NCBI RefSeq assembly: GCF_007858445.1 | Contig: NZ_VIGV01000002.1 | Location: 186,001 to 250,000, forward strand | Source: Tsukamurella sputi | GTDB lineage: Bacteria; Actinomycetota; Actinomycetes; Mycobacteriales; Mycobacteriaceae | DNA: 64,000 nucleotides | Direction of reading: 5' to 3' | Part shown: piece after piece, positions 50,728 to 60,887 of the stretch | How the letters are laid out: each line of letters opens with the position of its first letter | How positions within the stretch are numbered: position 1 is the first letter of the stretch | Translations under genes and position numbers: made by a program | Notes under the pieces: generated by a model | What the model was told of the DNA's origin: nothing | Database searches by the model: none | What the model saw: only the letters and a program-made list of their open reading frames with translations

Positions 50728-51623
50728 GTGCGGCGGTGATCGGCCTCGACATCGGGGGCTCGAAGACGCAGGCGGTCCGCGCCGAGAACGGCGTGGTCGT
50801 GGCCGAGGCCCTGGCGGGCAGCGCGAACATCGCGTCGGTGGGCCAGGCCGAGGCCGGTCGCCAGCTCGACATCGCGCTCGCGCGGCTCGGCGTCGAGGAC
50901 GTCGGCGCGGTGTGTGCCGGCGCCGCCGGAGTGGAGACGCCCGCGGGGGCGGCCACGCTCACCCGGCTGCTCGCGGACCGGATCCCGGGTGCCCGTATCC
51001 GCGTGGTGCACGACAGCCAGCTCATCCTCGCCGCGGCGGGGGTGCGCGACGGCATCGCCGTCATTTCCGGCACCGGCGCCGTGGCCTGGGGCCGGGCCGG
51101 CGACAAGCACGCTCGCGCGGGCGGGTGGGGGTACCTGCTCGGCGACGAGGGCAGCGGATACTGGGTGGCCAAGGAGGCGGTGCGCCGCACCCTGATCCGC
51201 CTGGATCGCGAGGAGCCCGCCGACCACCTCGGTCAACAGCTCGCCGCGGACTGCGGTCTGCAGGACACCGACGAGCTGCTCGACCACTTCTACGCGCAGC
51301 AGGAGCGGCGCTACTGGGCCGGCCGCGCGCGGGTGGTCTTCGAACTGGCCCAGTCGGGCGATCCGGTGAGCACCGACATCGTGGATCAGGCGGCGATCGC
51401 GCTGACGGACATCGCGATCTCGGTGGCGGAGCGGATCGGCTCGGAGGGGCCGGTCGTCCTCGCGGGCGGCCTCGCCGTGCATCAGCCCGCACTGCAGCGG
51501 CGCGTACGCCACCACCTGGGGATGCGCGGCATCTCGGACCTGCGGGTCCTCACCGTCGACCCGGTGCGCGGCGCCGTCGAGATCGCCCTGCGCGAGCTCG
51601 AGCGCCGGAACGCGAGGGGTTAG
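50724..51623 (+). CDS. BadF/BadG-family ATPase, probable N-acetylglucosamine kinase
   Basis: A 299-residue ASKHA-fold kinase. It shows the phosphate-1 loop [12 protein letters not shown], the [11 protein letters not shown] segment, phosphate-2 [11 protein letters not shown] and [14 protein letters not shown], typical of eukaryote-like N-acetylglucosamine kinases. It should phosphorylate the sugar imported by the upstream MFS. The last four bases overlap convergent trpC. Exact sugar specificity is inferred from context only. Confidence 0.83.
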   Translation: MSAAVIGLDIGGSKTQAVRAENGVVVAEALAGSANIASVGQAEAGRQLDIALARLGVEDVGAVCAGAAGVETPAGAATLTRLLADRIPGARIRVVHDSQLILAAAGVRDGIAVISGTGAVAWGRAGDKHARAGGWGYLLGDEGSGYWVAKEAVRRTLIRLDREEPADHLGQQLAADCGLQDTDELLDHFYAQQERRYWAGRARVVFELAQSGDPVSTDIVDQAAIALTDIAISVAERIGSEGPVVLAGGLAVHQPALQRRVRHHLGMRGISDLRVLTVDPVRGAVEIALRELERRNARG

Positions 51624-52438
51624 CGCGCGGGACGAGGGCAGCTCGGGTGCGAGCCGGCCGTCACCAGGTCGGAGACCGCGGTGCGCGGGTCCCCGGCCGT
51701 GACGAGCCCCTCGCCCACGAGCACCCCGTCGGCTCCCTGGCCTGCGTAGGTCAGCAGGTCGTGGCTGTCCCGGACTCCCGACTCGGCGATCTTGATCACC
51801 GAGGAGGGCAGGCCGGGCGCGATCCGCGCGAAGGAGTCGCGGTCCACCTCGAGGGTCTTCAGGTTGCGCGCGTTCACGCCGATCACCGTGGCTCCGGCCT
51901 CGAGCGCGCGGTCCGCCTCGTCCTCCGTGTGGACCTCGACGAGCGCGGTCATCCCCAGGGATTCGATGCGGTCGAGCAGCGAGACGAGCACCGGCTGCTC
52001 CAGTGCCGCGACGATGAGCAGCACGATGTCGGCACCGTGCGCACGGGCCTCGTGGATCTGGTACGGCGTGACGATGAAGTCCTTGCGGAGCACGGGGATC
52101 CGCACGCGGTCGCGGACCGCGTCCAGATCCGCCAGCGAGCCCTTGAACCGGCGCTGCTCGGTGAGGACACTGATCGCGCGGGCTCCCCCGGCCTCGTACT
52201 CGGCGGCGAGTTCGGCGGGATCCGCGATACCGGCCAGATCGCCCTTCGACGGGCTGGCGCGCTTGACCTCGGCGATGACGGCGATGCCGGGCTCACGGAG
52301 GGCAGCGGTGGCGTCGATCGCGGGCGGCGCGGCCTTCGCCGCGGCCTTCACGGCGGCCAGGTCGAGGAGGGCCTCACGGGCCGCCAGGTCCGCGCGCACA
52401 CCCTCGATGATCGAGTCGAGAGCAGTGGGTGAAGTCAC
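51620..52438 (-). CDS. trpC: Indole-3-glycerol phosphate synthase
   Basis: A 272-residue TIM barrel from GTG 52438 with GAAAGG upstream; this start matches the SPATxLDSIxEGVRAD-type N-terminus of the mycobacterial enzyme. ATG 52480, overlapping the upstream stop (TAATG), would add 14 residues and is possible. Core motifs: [13 protein letters not shown] (catalytic Lys), [26 protein letters not shown] and AESGV. The next trp gene, trpB, is 6.7 kb away. Confidence 0.95.
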   Translation of the reverse strand: MTSPTALDSIIEGVRADLAAREALLDLAAVKAAAKAAPPAIDATAALREPGIAVIAEVKRASPSKGDLAGIADPAELAAEYEAGGARAISVLTEQRRFKGSLADLDAVRDRVRIPVLRKDFIVTPYQIHEARAHGADIVLLIVAALEQPVLVSLLDRIESLGMTALVEVHTEDEADRALEAGATVIGVNARNLKTLEVDRDSFARIAPGLPSSVIKIAESGVRDSHDLLTYAGQGADGVLVGEGLVTAGDPRTAVSDLVTAGSHPSCPRPAR

Positions 52439-52479
52439 GGCTGCGGGCCTTTCGTGGGGTCGTGCGGCGTGGTTAGACA

Positions 52480-53181
52480 TTAGCTCTCCGGCCTCGGACG
52501 CTCCTGTCCGGCCCCCTGCTCCGACTGCGCGCGGGCGCCGTCCGCCGCCGTCGGGTCGTCTCCCCCGTCGAGCGCGTCCCACAGGTCGCGTTCCGACGCG
52601 GGCTCCGCGTCGGCGCCGTCGAAGACCCGCTTCTCGAGCTCCGCGCGCCGCGCCGCGGGCGAGACGTACTTCGAGCCCATACCGCCGCCCCGCAGGCCGC
52701 GCATCAGGAGGGCCGCCGCGGCCACCGCCAGCGCGGCACCGAGGATCGCCACCGACGGCCCCGCCGCGGCGGGATCGACCTGGGAGATGTAGTCCTTGTT
52801 GCCCATGACCATCGTGCCCGGATCCCCGTTCGACGGTGCGTCGCGCAGGATCTTCTCCAGGTAACCGACGTCCGGCTCCTGCGTCAACACCGACACAGCG
52901 GGGTAAGCCGCGCCGATCGCGGCGACGGCGACGACGATCGCGACGACGGCCCGCGCCCAGTTCTTCAGAGCCAGGCTCGCGGCGATCGCCGCGAGGAAGA
53001 CCAGCCACAGGGCCGACAGGGCCGGCGCCCACGTGTGCCCCGCCACGTCCATCGACCGTTCGGGCGAGAGGCCGTCGGCGATCGTCACGCCCATCCACGA
53101 CATGCGCCCCGAACCCCAGACCGCTCCGGCGGCGGCCGCGAGCAGGAGCGCGACGATGCCGAGGTTCCGCTTCGCTTTCAT
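52480..53181 (-). CDS. Trp operon-associated membrane protein (Rv1610-like)
   Basis: A 233-residue protein with four membrane helices (about 7-24, 48-70, 78-100, 142-162) and an acidic cytoplasmic tail. The loop between helices 1 and 2 contains [10 protein letters not shown]. It lies between trpE and trpC, the place of Rv1610 and of the TIGR02234 family in actinobacteria. ATG 53181 overlaps the trpE stop (ATGA). Function unknown; a role in tryptophan transport has been guessed for the family because of its location. Confidence 0.9.
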   Translation of the reverse strand: MKAKRNLGIVALLLAAAAGAVWGSGRMSWMGVTIADGLSPERSMDVAGHTWAPALSALWLVFLAAIAASLALKNWARAVVAIVVAVAAIGAAYPAVSVLTQEPDVGYLEKILRDAPSNGDPGTMVMGNKDYISQVDPAAAGPSVAILGAALAVAAAALLMRGLRGGGMGSKYVSPAARRAELEKRVFDGADAEPASERDLWDALDGGDDPTAADGARAQSEQGAGQERPRPES

Positions 53182-54734
53182 CGCTCCTCCCCCGCCACGC
53201 CGCGCAGCGTGTTGGCGGCCGCGACGGCCTTGAGCGCCGCCAGCGCCTTGTTGCGCGACTCGTTGTACTCGTACTCCCCCACGGAGTCGGCCACGACGCC
53301 GCCGCCCGCCTGGACGTACGCGGTTCCGCCTTTGAGGACCGCGGTGCGGATGGCGATCGCGGTATCGGCGTCCCCGGCGAAGTCGAGGTAGCCGACGATG
53401 CCTCCGTACAGGCCGCGGCGGGTGAGCTCCGCCTCGTCGATGAGTTCCATCGCGCGCACCTTGGGCGCACCGGTGAGGGTGCCCGCGGGGAAGCACGCGG
53501 CCACGGCGTCCAGCGCCTGCTTCCCGGGTGCGAGGTCGCCGGACACCGTCGACACCAGGTGCATCACGTGGCTGTACCGCTCGATGCGCCGGTAGTCGGT
53601 GACCCGGACGGTGCCCGGCGAGCAGACCCTGCCGAGGTCGTTGCGGCCGAGGTCGACGAGCATGAGGTGCTCGCTGTTCTCCTTCTCGTCGGCCTGCAGG
53701 TCCTTCTCGAGGAGCAGGTCCTCCTCCGCGGTCGCCCCGCGCCAGCGCGTGCCCGCGATCGGGTGCGTGGTGGCGACGCCGTCGGTCACCGTGACCAGCG
53801 CCTCGGGACTCGACCCGACGATGGAGAAGGCGAGCGAGCCGTCCGGGGCGGGGACCTGGACGAGGTACATGTACGGGCTGGGGTTCGAGGCTCGGAGCAC
53901 CCGGTAGACGTCGATCGGGTCGGCGTCGCTCGGCACCGCGAAACGCTGCGACGGCACCACCTGGAAGGCCTCGCCCGCCTCGATGTCGCCGACCAGCTTC
54001 TCGACGATCGCGCTGTACTCCTCGACGGTGCGCTGCGCCGTCACCTCCGGCTCGGGCCGCGTGAACGAGGCCACCGAGGACGCGAGCGGCGCAGCGAGAG
54101 CGGCCTCCATGGCGTCGAGCCTGCGCACCGCGTCGGCGTAGGCCTCGTCGACCCGGTCGGCGGAGCCGTCCCAGTTGACGGCGTTCGCGATGAGGGTGAT
54201 GGTGCCCTCGTGGTGGTCGATCGCGGCGAGATCGGTGGCCAGCAGCCACACCATCTCGGGCAGGTGCAGGTCGTCGACGGTGGTGTCCGGCAGTCGCTCG
54301 AGCCGACGGACGGCGTCGTACGCCAGGTAGCCCACCATGCCGCCGTTGAGCGGCGGCAGCCCCTCGATCCGCTCCGAGCTGAGCAGTCGGAGCACCTCAC
54401 CGAGGGCCTCGAACGGATCGCCGCCCGACGGTGCGCCGGCGGGCGCCTTACCGATCCAGGTGGCCGCACCGTCGACGACCGTGAGCGCGGACGGCGCCGG
54501 GGCCCCGACGAAGGACCATCGACTCCAGGACTGCCCCGCGGCGGCGGATTCGAGCAGGAAGGTGCCGGGCCGGCCACCGGCGAGCTTGCGGTACGCGGAG
54601 AGCGGCGTCTCGGCGTCGGCGAGCACCGTGCGGATCACGGGCACCACACGGTGCCGCTCCGCGAGCGCGAGGAACTCGCCCAGGCTGGTCGTCGCACCGT
54701 CGGGCTGCAGGTTCGTCTGGTGTGCGGTAGTCAT
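53178..54734 (-). CDS. trpE: Anthranilate synthase component I
   Basis: A 518-residue chorismate-utilising enzyme. The C-terminal domain shows the catalytic motifs [46 protein letters not shown] and [10 protein letters not shown]. The N-terminal domain carries the Trp-binding LLES segment, so feedback inhibition is likely. The glutaminase subunit TrpG is not in the window. Start codon lies 8 nt after a GATAAT hexamer, so the mRNA may be leaderless. Divergent from bcp with only 37 bp between start codons. Confidence 0.97.
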   Translation of the reverse strand: MTTAHQTNLQPDGATTSLGEFLALAERHRVVPVIRTVLADAETPLSAYRKLAGGRPGTFLLESAAAGQSWSRWSFVGAPAPSALTVVDGAATWIGKAPAGAPSGGDPFEALGEVLRLLSSERIEGLPPLNGGMVGYLAYDAVRRLERLPDTTVDDLHLPEMVWLLATDLAAIDHHEGTITLIANAVNWDGSADRVDEAYADAVRRLDAMEAALAAPLASSVASFTRPEPEVTAQRTVEEYSAIVEKLVGDIEAGEAFQVVPSQRFAVPSDADPIDVYRVLRASNPSPYMYLVQVPAPDGSLAFSIVGSSPEALVTVTDGVATTHPIAGTRWRGATAEEDLLLEKDLQADEKENSEHLMLVDLGRNDLGRVCSPGTVRVTDYRRIERYSHVMHLVSTVSGDLAPGKQALDAVAACFPAGTLTGAPKVRAMELIDEAELTRRGLYGGIVGYLDFAGDADTAIAIRTAVLKGGTAYVQAGGGVVADSVGEYEYNESRNKALAALKAVAAANTLRGVAGEER

Positions 54735-54742
54735 CGCGCTCC

Positions 54743-54748
54743 ATTATC
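54743..54748 (-). promoter_or_regulatory. Candidate -10 for a leaderless trpE transcript
   Basis: GATAAT on the minus strand, 8 nt before the trpE ATG. Same hexamer and nearly the same spacing as at trpB. No Shine-Dalgarno space would remain if transcription starts at the usual distance. Confidence 0.4.
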
Positions 54749-54758
54749 GCCCTGCCGG

Positions 54759-54764
54759 TAGGTT
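54759..54764 (+). promoter_or_regulatory. Candidate -10 for leaderless bcp transcript
   Basis: TAGGTT (fits TANNNT) 7 nt before the bcp ATG. It lies in the same 37-bp divergent region as the trpE -10. Confidence 0.35.
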
Positions 54765-54771
54765 CACGGAC

Positions 54772-55230
54772 ATGCGCATCGGCCAGCAGGCCCCCGAGTT
54801 CGCACTCCCCGACCGCACCGGCACCGTCCGCACGCTCGCCGAGCTCCGCGGCGACGGCCGTGCGGCGGTCTTCTTCTACCTCACCGCGGGCCTTCCCGTG
54901 TGCGTCGCCGAGGTCGGCCGGTTCCGGGACGCGGGCGAGGAGTTCGACCGTCGCGGCACCGCCCGCATCGGGATCAGCATGGACCCACTGATCCGGACGC
55001 AGGCCTTCGCCGACGTCATGGAGCCCGGCTTCCCTCTGCTCACCGACGCCGACGGTGCCGTCGCCGCCGAGTACGACGTCAAGCGCGGGAAGTTCGCGGT
55101 GGCGCCGGTGCGGCGGCAGACCTTCCTCATCGACTCCGACGGGACCGTGCTGCACATCGTGGTAGGCGAGCTGCGCGCCGTCGCGCACGTGGAGGAGACG
55201 CTGGCCTTCCTGCGCACGCTCAGCGCGTAG
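54772..55230 (+). CDS. bcp: Peroxiredoxin (BcpB-like)
   Basis: A 152-residue AhpC/TSA-fold peroxiredoxin, positioned like M. tuberculosis bcpB (Rv1608c), divergent from trpE. The peroxidatic cysteine is in FYLTAGLPVCVAEV (near residue 45). The usual TxxC threonine is replaced by Leu (LPVC), and there is no resolving Cys five residues later. It therefore looks like a one-cysteine enzyme with an altered active site. Activity should not be assumed. Confidence 0.85.
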   Translation: MRIGQQAPEFALPDRTGTVRTLAELRGDGRAAVFFYLTAGLPVCVAEVGRFRDAGEEFDRRGTARIGISMDPLIRTQAFADVMEPGFPLLTDADGAVAAEYDVKRGKFAVAPVRRQTFLIDSDGTVLHIVVGELRAVAHVEETLAFLRTLSA

Positions 55231-55242
55231 CCCCGCGCCGGG

Positions 55243-55812
55243 TCACCGAGTGGCGACCAGCCCGCCCTCGGCCGCGGCGGCCTGCGCCTGGCGGTCCGGT
55301 GCCTCGATCGGCACCTGCGAGATGAAGTAGGTCTCCGGGACGGTGTCGACGACGGTGACCCGTAGCCGCTCCCCGCGGGTGGGTGCGTTCCGGAGCACCA
55401 CATCCGCGGTCGCACGACCGGCGCGGATGCCCGATACGGTCGCATCGGTGACCTGCAGGCCCTCGAGGCGGGCGTTGTAGCCCTCGTACCCGCTCCCGGT
55501 CGCGAGCTTCTCGGCGAAGGCCTTCGCGAGCACCTTGACGTCAAGGCCGGACCGCCCGAAATCGCCGATGCTGACCTGGGAGACCCAGGAGCCGGACGGT
55601 CCGAACGGCGCACGGGCCTGGCTGACGCCGCCGGTCCCGGCCGGGGTGAACGACCACCCGGGGAGGGCGGAGGTCGGGAACGAGAGCGATGCGGCGCTGA
55701 GCCGTGCGGGTGCGGCGGAGGCGGGGGACGCCACGGCGACAGCGGCGAGGGACACAGCCGCCGAGGTGACGGCGAGGCGCCGGAGAAGGTGTGCGGTAGT
55801 CATGATCAACAT
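55243..55812 (-). CDS. Secreted protein, possibly LpqN/LpqT-like
   Basis: A 189-residue exported protein with signal peptide ending near ASAAPA (about residue 35), no lipobox cysteine. The mature domain (about 150 residues) has the alternating beta/alpha look of the LpqN/LpqT family (FPTSALPGWSFTPAG start, VSQVSIGDFGRSG, later RATADVVLRN). The family match is tentative. ATG 55812 has GGAG about 12 nt upstream; ATG 55803 is an alternative. Convergent with bcp, 12 bp apart. It interrupts the trpE-hisI neighbourhood. Confidence 0.65.
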   Translation of the reverse strand: MLIMTTAHLLRRLAVTSAAVSLAAVAVASPASAAPARLSAASLSFPTSALPGWSFTPAGTGGVSQARAPFGPSGSWVSQVSIGDFGRSGLDVKVLAKAFAEKLATGSGYEGYNARLEGLQVTDATVSGIRAGRATADVVLRNAPTRGERLRVTVVDTVPETYFISQVPIEAPDRQAQAAAAEGGLVATR

Positions 55813-55877
55813 GAATATCGCATTCTCCAGCGAAGATCTAGGTAACGCTCATCACGGTTCGGGCGACGCGCGCAGGA

Positions 55878-56228
55878 TCAGCCCGCCGGACCGAGCAGGA
55901 CGTCACCGTCGAAACACGTATGGGTGCCGGTGTGGCACGCGGGTCCCGTCTGACGGACGGTGAGCAGCACCGTGTCGCCGTCGCAGTCCAGCCGCACGTC
56001 GACGACCTCCTGAACGTGCCCCGAGGTCTCGCCCTTGACCCACAGTTGCTGCCGCGAGCGCGAGTAGTAGGTGCCCTTGCGGGTCTCCAGGGTCAGCGCG
56101 AGAGCCTCGTCGTTCATCCACGCCATCATGAGGACGTCGCCGGTGCCCTCCTCTTGAGCGATGGCGGCGACGAGACCGTCGGCGTTGCGCTTGAGCCTGT
56201 CCGCGACGGCCCGGTCCAGCGCGGTCAC
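55878..56228 (-). CDS. hisI: Phosphoribosyl-AMP cyclohydrolase
   Basis: A 116-residue HisI enzyme, third step of histidine synthesis. Motifs: [31 protein letters not shown] and [10 protein letters not shown] (zinc ligand cysteines). GTG at 56228 overlaps the hisF stop (GTGA). The fused HisE domain is absent, normal for actinobacteria. Confidence 0.96.
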   Translation of the reverse strand: MTALDRAVADRLKRNADGLVAAIAQEEGTGDVLMMAWMNDEALALTLETRKGTYYSRSRQQLWVKGETSGHVQEVVDVRLDCDGDTVLLTVRQTGPACHTGTHTCFDGDVLLGPAG

Positions 56229-57001
56229 CGTCGGACCACCAGGCCGCGCCCGGCCATCTCGTCCTTGACCTGACCGATCGTCATGTCCCCGAAGTGGAAG
56301 ACGCTCGCCGCGAGCACCGCGTCGGCCCCTGCCTCGACGGCGGGAGCGAAGTGCTCGACCGCCCCCGCACCGCCGGAGGCGATCACGGGGATACCCACGG
56401 CCGCGCGGGCGGCTCCGATCATGCGAAGGTCGAAGCCGGCCTTGGTGCCGTCGGCGTCCATGGAGTTGAGGAGGATCTCCCCCACGCCGAGTTCCTCTCC
56501 GCGCCGGGCCCATTCGATGGCGTCGAGGCCGGTGCCCCGACGTCCGCCGTGCGTGGTGACCTCCCAGCCCGACGGTGTCGGCTCGTCCCCGTCGGGGACG
56601 GTGCGGGCGTCCACGGAGAGCACGATGCACTGGCTGCCGAACCGGTTCGACAGCTCCTTGAGGAGTTCCGGCCGGGCGATCGCCGCGGTGTTCACGGAGA
56701 CCTTGTCCGCACCGGCGCGGAGCAGCGTGTCCACGTCCTCGACCGAGCGCACGCCACCGCCGACGGTGAGCGGGATGAAGACCTGCTCGGCGGTGCGGCG
56801 CACCACGTCGAGCATGGTGCCGCGGCCCGAGCTCGACGCCGTGACGTCGAGGAAGGTCAACTCGTCGGCGCCCTGCGCGTCGTACGCGGCGGCGAGTTCG
56901 ACGGGGTCACCCGCATCGCGCAGGTTCTGGAAGTTGACGCCCTTGACGACGCGGCCGTCGTCGACGTCCAGGCACGGGATCACGCGCACGGCCACCGTCA
57001 T
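56225..57001 (-). CDS. hisF: Imidazole glycerol phosphate synthase subunit HisF
   Basis: A 258-residue TIM barrel cyclase. Catalytic residues are visible in [15 protein letters not shown] (first Asp) and [12 protein letters not shown] (second Asp). It works with HisH, which supplies ammonia. Overlaps hisI; 25 bp from impA. Confidence 0.97.
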   Translation of the reverse strand: MTVAVRVIPCLDVDDGRVVKGVNFQNLRDAGDPVELAAAYDAQGADELTFLDVTASSSGRGTMLDVVRRTAEQVFIPLTVGGGVRSVEDVDTLLRAGADKVSVNTAAIARPELLKELSNRFGSQCIVLSVDARTVPDGDEPTPSGWEVTTHGGRRGTGLDAIEWARRGEELGVGEILLNSMDADGTKAGFDLRMIGAARAAVGIPVIASGGAGAVEHFAPAVEAGADAVLAASVFHFGDMTIGQVKDEMAGRGLVVRR

Positions 57002-57026
57002 CGGTACCGCCTCCTTCGAAAGTGGT

Positions 57027-57890
57027 TCAGTAGCTCAGGGTTCCGGAATGTCCCGGGTCGCCGCGGAAGTCCGACGGGGCGCCCACGGACCGGACGATGG
57101 ACAGCAACTCGTCGTGCACACCGGGTGCGCCCGCGAGTACCGAGTCGGAGCCGACGTGCCAGTCCTCACCCGCGAGGTCGGTGACGCGGCCGCCCGCCGC
57201 GAGGACGAGTGCGGCGCCCGCGGCGTTGTCCCAGGGGTGGTGGCCGAAGACGACGGCGCCGCCCAGTGCGCCCGACGCGGTGTAGGCGAGGTCGACACCG
57301 GTGGAGCCGAACTGGCGGACCCTGGCGACGCGTCGCGAGATCTCTCCGAGGATCGCGTAGCGGTAGTCGCCGGGGAAGTGGCCGTTGCTGCCGCGGCTGA
57401 AGCTCCCGACCGCGATCATCGCGTCGTCGAGCCCGGCCGGGCCCAGCGCGGGTAGGACCTCTCCGTGGTTGCGGACGGGGCCGGCGATGTGCCCGGCGAA
57501 GGCGTCGCCGACCAGCGGGAACCAGGCGAGACCGGCGACCGGGCGGCCGTCGTGCAACAGGCCGAGGAGGATTCCCGTGGCCGGGTAGCCCGCTGAGTAG
57601 TTGAACGTGCCGTCGATGGGGTCGAGGACCCAGACCGTTCCCTCGTCGACAGCGGGGCCGCCGTACTCCTCACCGTGCACCGGGACGCCTGTCGCGTCGG
57701 CCACGGCCGCGGTGATCCGCCGTTCCAGTTCGAGATCCAGATCCGTGGCGAAGTCGGCCGGCCCCTTCGCGACGGACGCGGGAGCGCCGACACCCTCGAC
57801 GAAGCGGGGGGCGGCGGCGTCCAGAGCCGCACCGGCGAGCGCCAGTAGACGATCCGGGTCGGCTGTGAACCCCGCAGGGAGGGCGGTCAT
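57027..57890 (-). CDS. impA: Inositol monophosphatase family protein (ImpA-like)
   Basis: A 287-residue Mg-dependent phosphatase of the inositol monophosphatase superfamily. Metal-site motifs: [17 protein letters not shown] and [15 protein letters not shown]. It lies between hisA and hisF like M. tuberculosis impA (Rv1604). Substrate could be inositol phosphate or histidinol phosphate; location alone does not decide. ATG 57890 overlaps the hisA stop (ATGA). Confidence 0.9.
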   Translation of the reverse strand: MTALPAGFTADPDRLLALAGAALDAAAPRFVEGVGAPASVAKGPADFATDLDLELERRITAAVADATGVPVHGEEYGGPAVDEGTVWVLDPIDGTFNYSAGYPATGILLGLLHDGRPVAGLAWFPLVGDAFAGHIAGPVRNHGEVLPALGPAGLDDAMIAVGSFSRGSNGHFPGDYRYAILGEISRRVARVRQFGSTGVDLAYTASGALGGAVVFGHHPWDNAAGAALVLAAGGRVTDLAGEDWHVGSDSVLAGAPGVHDELLSIVRSVGAPSDFRGDPGHSGTLSY

Positions 57891-58624
57891 CGCCCCGACA
57901 CCGCAGCGAGTGCCTCGGGAAGGGTGAACCGCCCGGCGTACAGCGCTTTGCCGATGATCGCGGAGTCGACGCCCTGGTCCACCAGGGTGGCGATGGCCGT
58001 CAGGTCCTCGAGCGCCGAGATGCCGCCGGACGCGACGACAGGTGCGCGAGTGGCGGCCGCGACGGCCGACAGCAGCTCGAGGTTCGGGCCCGTCAGCGTG
58101 CCGTCCTTGGAGACGTCGGTGACCACGTATCGGCTGCAACCGTCGTTGTCGAGACGCTCGAGTACCTCCCAGAGGTCACCGCCGTCGGTGACCCAGCCGC
58201 GGCCGCGCAGCCGCCACTGACCGTCGATCTGCTTGACGTCCAGGCCGACGGCGATCTTGTCGCCGTGCCGGGCGATGGCGCTGGCGCACCACTGCGGGTT
58301 CTCGATGGCGGCGGTACCGAGGTTCACGCGGGCGCAGCCGGTGGCGAGTGCGGCGGCGAGCGAATCGTCGTCGCGGATACCGCCGGACAGCTCGACCTTG
58401 ACGTCCAGCTCGCCGATGACGTCGGCGAGGAGTTCGCGGTTGCTGCCCTTGCCGAAGGCCGCGTCGAGGTCGACGAGGTGGACCCATTCCGCCCCGTCGT
58501 TCTGCCAGGCGAGGGCGGCGTCGCGCGGCGACCCGTAGGCCGTCTCACTGCCGGCCTCCCCCTGTACCAGGCGGACGGCCTGACCGTCGGCGACATCGAC
58601 TGCGGGAAGAAGTACCAGACTCAC
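57887..58624 (-). CDS. priA: HisA/PriA bifunctional phosphoribosyl isomerase
   Basis: A 245-residue TIM barrel with the HisA signature [19 protein letters not shown] and later [14 protein letters not shown]. In actinobacteria without trpF this enzyme (PriA) serves both histidine and tryptophan synthesis. No trpF lies in the trp cluster here, which fits that. GTG start at 58624; a 9-bp gap separates it from the small membrane gene. Confidence 0.95.
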   Translation of the reverse strand: MSLVLLPAVDVADGQAVRLVQGEAGSETAYGSPRDAALAWQNDGAEWVHLVDLDAAFGKGSNRELLADVIGELDVKVELSGGIRDDDSLAAALATGCARVNLGTAAIENPQWCASAIARHGDKIAVGLDVKQIDGQWRLRGRGWVTDGGDLWEVLERLDNDGCSRYVVTDVSKDGTLTGPNLELLSAVAAATRAPVVASGGISALEDLTAIATLVDQGVDSAIIGKALYAGRFTLPEALAAVSGR

Positions 58625-58633
58625 GCGACCAGC

Positions 58634-58888
58634 CTAGTGCGTCGTGTCATCCGGCTTTCCGGGCTCCCGGTCCTCGGGTGCGGCCACGGCCCGCCCGACG
58701 ATGCGGTTGGACACGTAGCCCATCGCCCCGACCGCGCCGACGAGGCCGAGTCCGACGATGAGCAGGCTCACCGCGGGACTCGGGCGGAGCACGGTCAGCA
58801 GGAGCACTGCGACGCCCAGCACTGCGACCGCCGCGCCCAGCGAGAACAGCGCGAGCCTGCCGAGCGAGAGTCCGCGTCCGCCGCTCAC
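58634..58888 (-). CDS. Small two-helix membrane protein
   Basis: An 84-residue protein with two hydrophobic helices (about 12-32 and 38-58) and an acidic tail. Inserted between hisH and hisA with a four-base overlap with hisH (GTGA). Small membrane proteins occur at this spot in related actinobacteria; no function is known. Confidence 0.8.
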   Translation of the reverse strand: MSGGRGLSLGRLALFSLGAAVAVLGVAVLLLTVLRPSPAVSLLIVGLGLVGAVGAMGYVSNRIVGRAVAAPEDREPGKPDDTTH

Positions 58889-59514
58889 AGCGAGTCCACC
58901 CAGTTCCTCAGCAGCACCGCGCCGGCGTCACCGCTCTTCTCCGGGTGGAACTGCGTGGCCCACAGCGGGCCGTTCTCGACGGCGGCGACGAAGCGGCCGC
59001 CGTGATCGGCCCAGGTGACCTTCGGCGCGCGGATGTGGTCGGCGATGTCGAGCTCCCACTTCTGCACCGCGTACGAGTGCACGAAGTAGAACCGCGTGTC
59101 GGCGTCGGTACCGGCGAACAGCTTCGAGCCCTCCGCGGCCTCGACGGTGTTCCAGCCCATGTGCGGCACCACGTCCGCCTGCAGCCGTTCGACGGTGCCG
59201 GGCCACTCCCCGCAGCCCTCGGTCTCGACACCGAACTCGATGCCCCTGTCGAACAGGATCTGCATGCCCACGCAGATGCCCATCACGGGGCGTCCGCCGG
59301 CGAGTCGCTCCCCGATGATCCGGTCGCCCTGCACCTCTTTCAGCCCAGCCATGCACGCCTCGTAGGCGCCCACGCCGGGGACGAGCAGGCCGTCGGCGGC
59401 GAGCGCGGTCTTCGCGTCCGCGGTCACGGTGACCTCGGCGCCCGCTCGTTCCATCGCGCGGTGCGCGGACCGGATGTTGCCGGAACCGTAGTCGAGGATC
59501 GCCACCTTCTTCAT
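58885..59514 (-). CDS. hisH: Imidazole glycerol phosphate synthase subunit HisH
   Basis: A 209-residue class I glutamine amidotransferase. The triad is Cys in [12 protein letters not shown] and His/Glu in [10 protein letters not shown]. It supplies ammonia to HisF. It is the first gene of this his cluster; hisD, hisC and hisB, which precede it in M. tuberculosis, are absent here. Its ATG follows a TACGCT hexamer by 7 nt. Confidence 0.97.
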   Translation of the reverse strand: MKKVAILDYGSGNIRSAHRAMERAGAEVTVTADAKTALAADGLLVPGVGAYEACMAGLKEVQGDRIIGERLAGGRPVMGICVGMQILFDRGIEFGVETEGCGEWPGTVERLQADVVPHMGWNTVEAAEGSKLFAGTDADTRFYFVHSYAVQKWELDIADHIRAPKVTWADHGGRFVAAVENGPLWATQFHPEKSGDAGAVLLRNWVDSL

Positions 59515-59521
59515 GCCGTCC

Positions 59522-59527
59522 AGCGTA
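59522..59527 (-). promoter_or_regulatory. Candidate -10 for a leaderless hisH transcript
   Basis: TACGCT on the minus strand (fits TANNNT), 7 nt from the hisH ATG; same geometry as at trpE and trpB. Confidence 0.35.
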
Positions 59528-59624
59528 ATCGGCCCCGATCAGCCGGCGCATCGCAGTATTGCGCTGGGTAATCCGCAGGCGCACCCCAAGCGCATCGCAA
59601 GTGCCTTGTGTCACCATCGCACAC

Positions 59625-60800
59625 ATGAATCGGCGATTCGCTGGGAGATGTATACGGACCTGGGTACCTCTTGCAGCAGTCGCAATGACAGCCGCCTGCT
59701 CGACCGCGGTTTCCGGCATTCCGTCGGCATCAACCACAAACCCGGCGATCGCCCCGGGCTCGTACAACACCGCACCGCGTTCGGTGATTCCGCCCGACGA
59801 CGAACAGCGGCTTGTCCTCGCCGCAAATTATTTAGGCGAGCGCATTATTTCGGCCACCGACGTAGATCAGGTCCTGACTCGGTCGGCCGGATATCTCGGC
59901 CCGATGATGTCGGCAGAGAATGCGGCACCGATTTCGAACAGCGCTCCGATCCTCCGCCGAAACGGGTATCGCTACAGCTTCAGGTCGGTCCGCCAGACCG
60001 CTGATTACAAGGAGATGATGTCAACGCACCTCCTCCAGACAGATACGCCCGATCATGCGCGGACGCTCGCGGACGAAATGCGGACCGCCACCGGCGGCGG
60101 CGCAGTCGGCTACTCACCTAACCGCCGGGTACCGATCGCCGACGCAACTATCCCCGGAGCGGGGAGCCGATCGCTGGTCGCGATCACATCCGTCGGTTCA
60201 GCCGTCGCGTACCTCACGGTCTTCGCGCGCACGAACAGTCGCGCCCAGGACCTCGTCGGCCGTGCCGTCGACCTGCAAGCCGATCGACTAGGCGACTACC
60301 ACGCACCCGACGGCGACCTGGCGACGATGCTGACCGCTGACCGTGATCGGATTGTCTCGTACACGGTGCGAAGCGAGGCTCCGAGCGAGGACGGATTCTT
60401 TGTCAGGTACGGATACCGAAGCGCACACGTCCAGGCTCTCGACGAGTCCGACACTGTCGCTGCGAAAAGTACGTTCGATAGGCTCGGCGTCGATCTCGTC
60501 GGTATGGGGCTCAACACCGTCTACCGAGCACGCAGCACAGCCGATGCAATTTCTCTCAGAGACTTCCTAGCCGACCAAGTGAGGCTGAAGGGGGTACTCC
60601 TTCGCACTGGGTTTTCGGTCGATCACGTCACCGGTTCTATGTGCCATGTGTACCGACTTGGGGACTACGCCTCCGCGCCGCCCAGAACGAACTGCTTCGT
60701 CGCCCGCGGACGCTACGTCTCCGCGGCAGAAGCCCCACAGACCGATCAGGCGCAACAGATTACGGCGGCGGCGTACTTGATTCTCGGCGAGGCACGCTAA
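59625..60800 (+). CDS. Lipoprotein, DUF7373-like
   Basis: A 391-residue lipoprotein with lipobox VAMTAAC (Cys about residue 25). Two repeated alpha/beta modules of about 150-170 residues follow, as in the large actinobacterial DUF7373 lipoprotein family; assignment rests on overall pattern, not on a diagnostic motif. Base composition is lower in GC than its neighbours and it uses a TTA leucine codon (59832-59834), rare in this window. It may be a recent arrival. Function unknown. Confidence 0.75.
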   Translation: MNRRFAGRCIRTWVPLAAVAMTAACSTAVSGIPSASTTNPAIAPGSYNTAPRSVIPPDDEQRLVLAANYLGERIISATDVDQVLTRSAGYLGPMMSAENAAPISNSAPILRRNGYRYSFRSVRQTADYKEMMSTHLLQTDTPDHARTLADEMRTATGGGAVGYSPNRRVPIADATIPGAGSRSLVAITSVGSAVAYLTVFARTNSRAQDLVGRAVDLQADRLGDYHAPDGDLATMLTADRDRIVSYTVRSEAPSEDGFFVRYGYRSAHVQALDESDTVAAKSTFDRLGVDLVGMGLNTVYRARSTADAISLRDFLADQVRLKGVLLRTGFSVDHVTGSMCHVYRLGDYASAPPRTNCFVARGRYVSAAEAPQTDQAQQITAAAYLILGEAR

Positions 60801-60887
60801 CCGCGCCGATATCCCGCCGTAGGTCACGACTTCTCCCCGCGGCGCCGTCCCGGAAGTCTAGCCTCATTGAACGGCTCAACTGATCGA

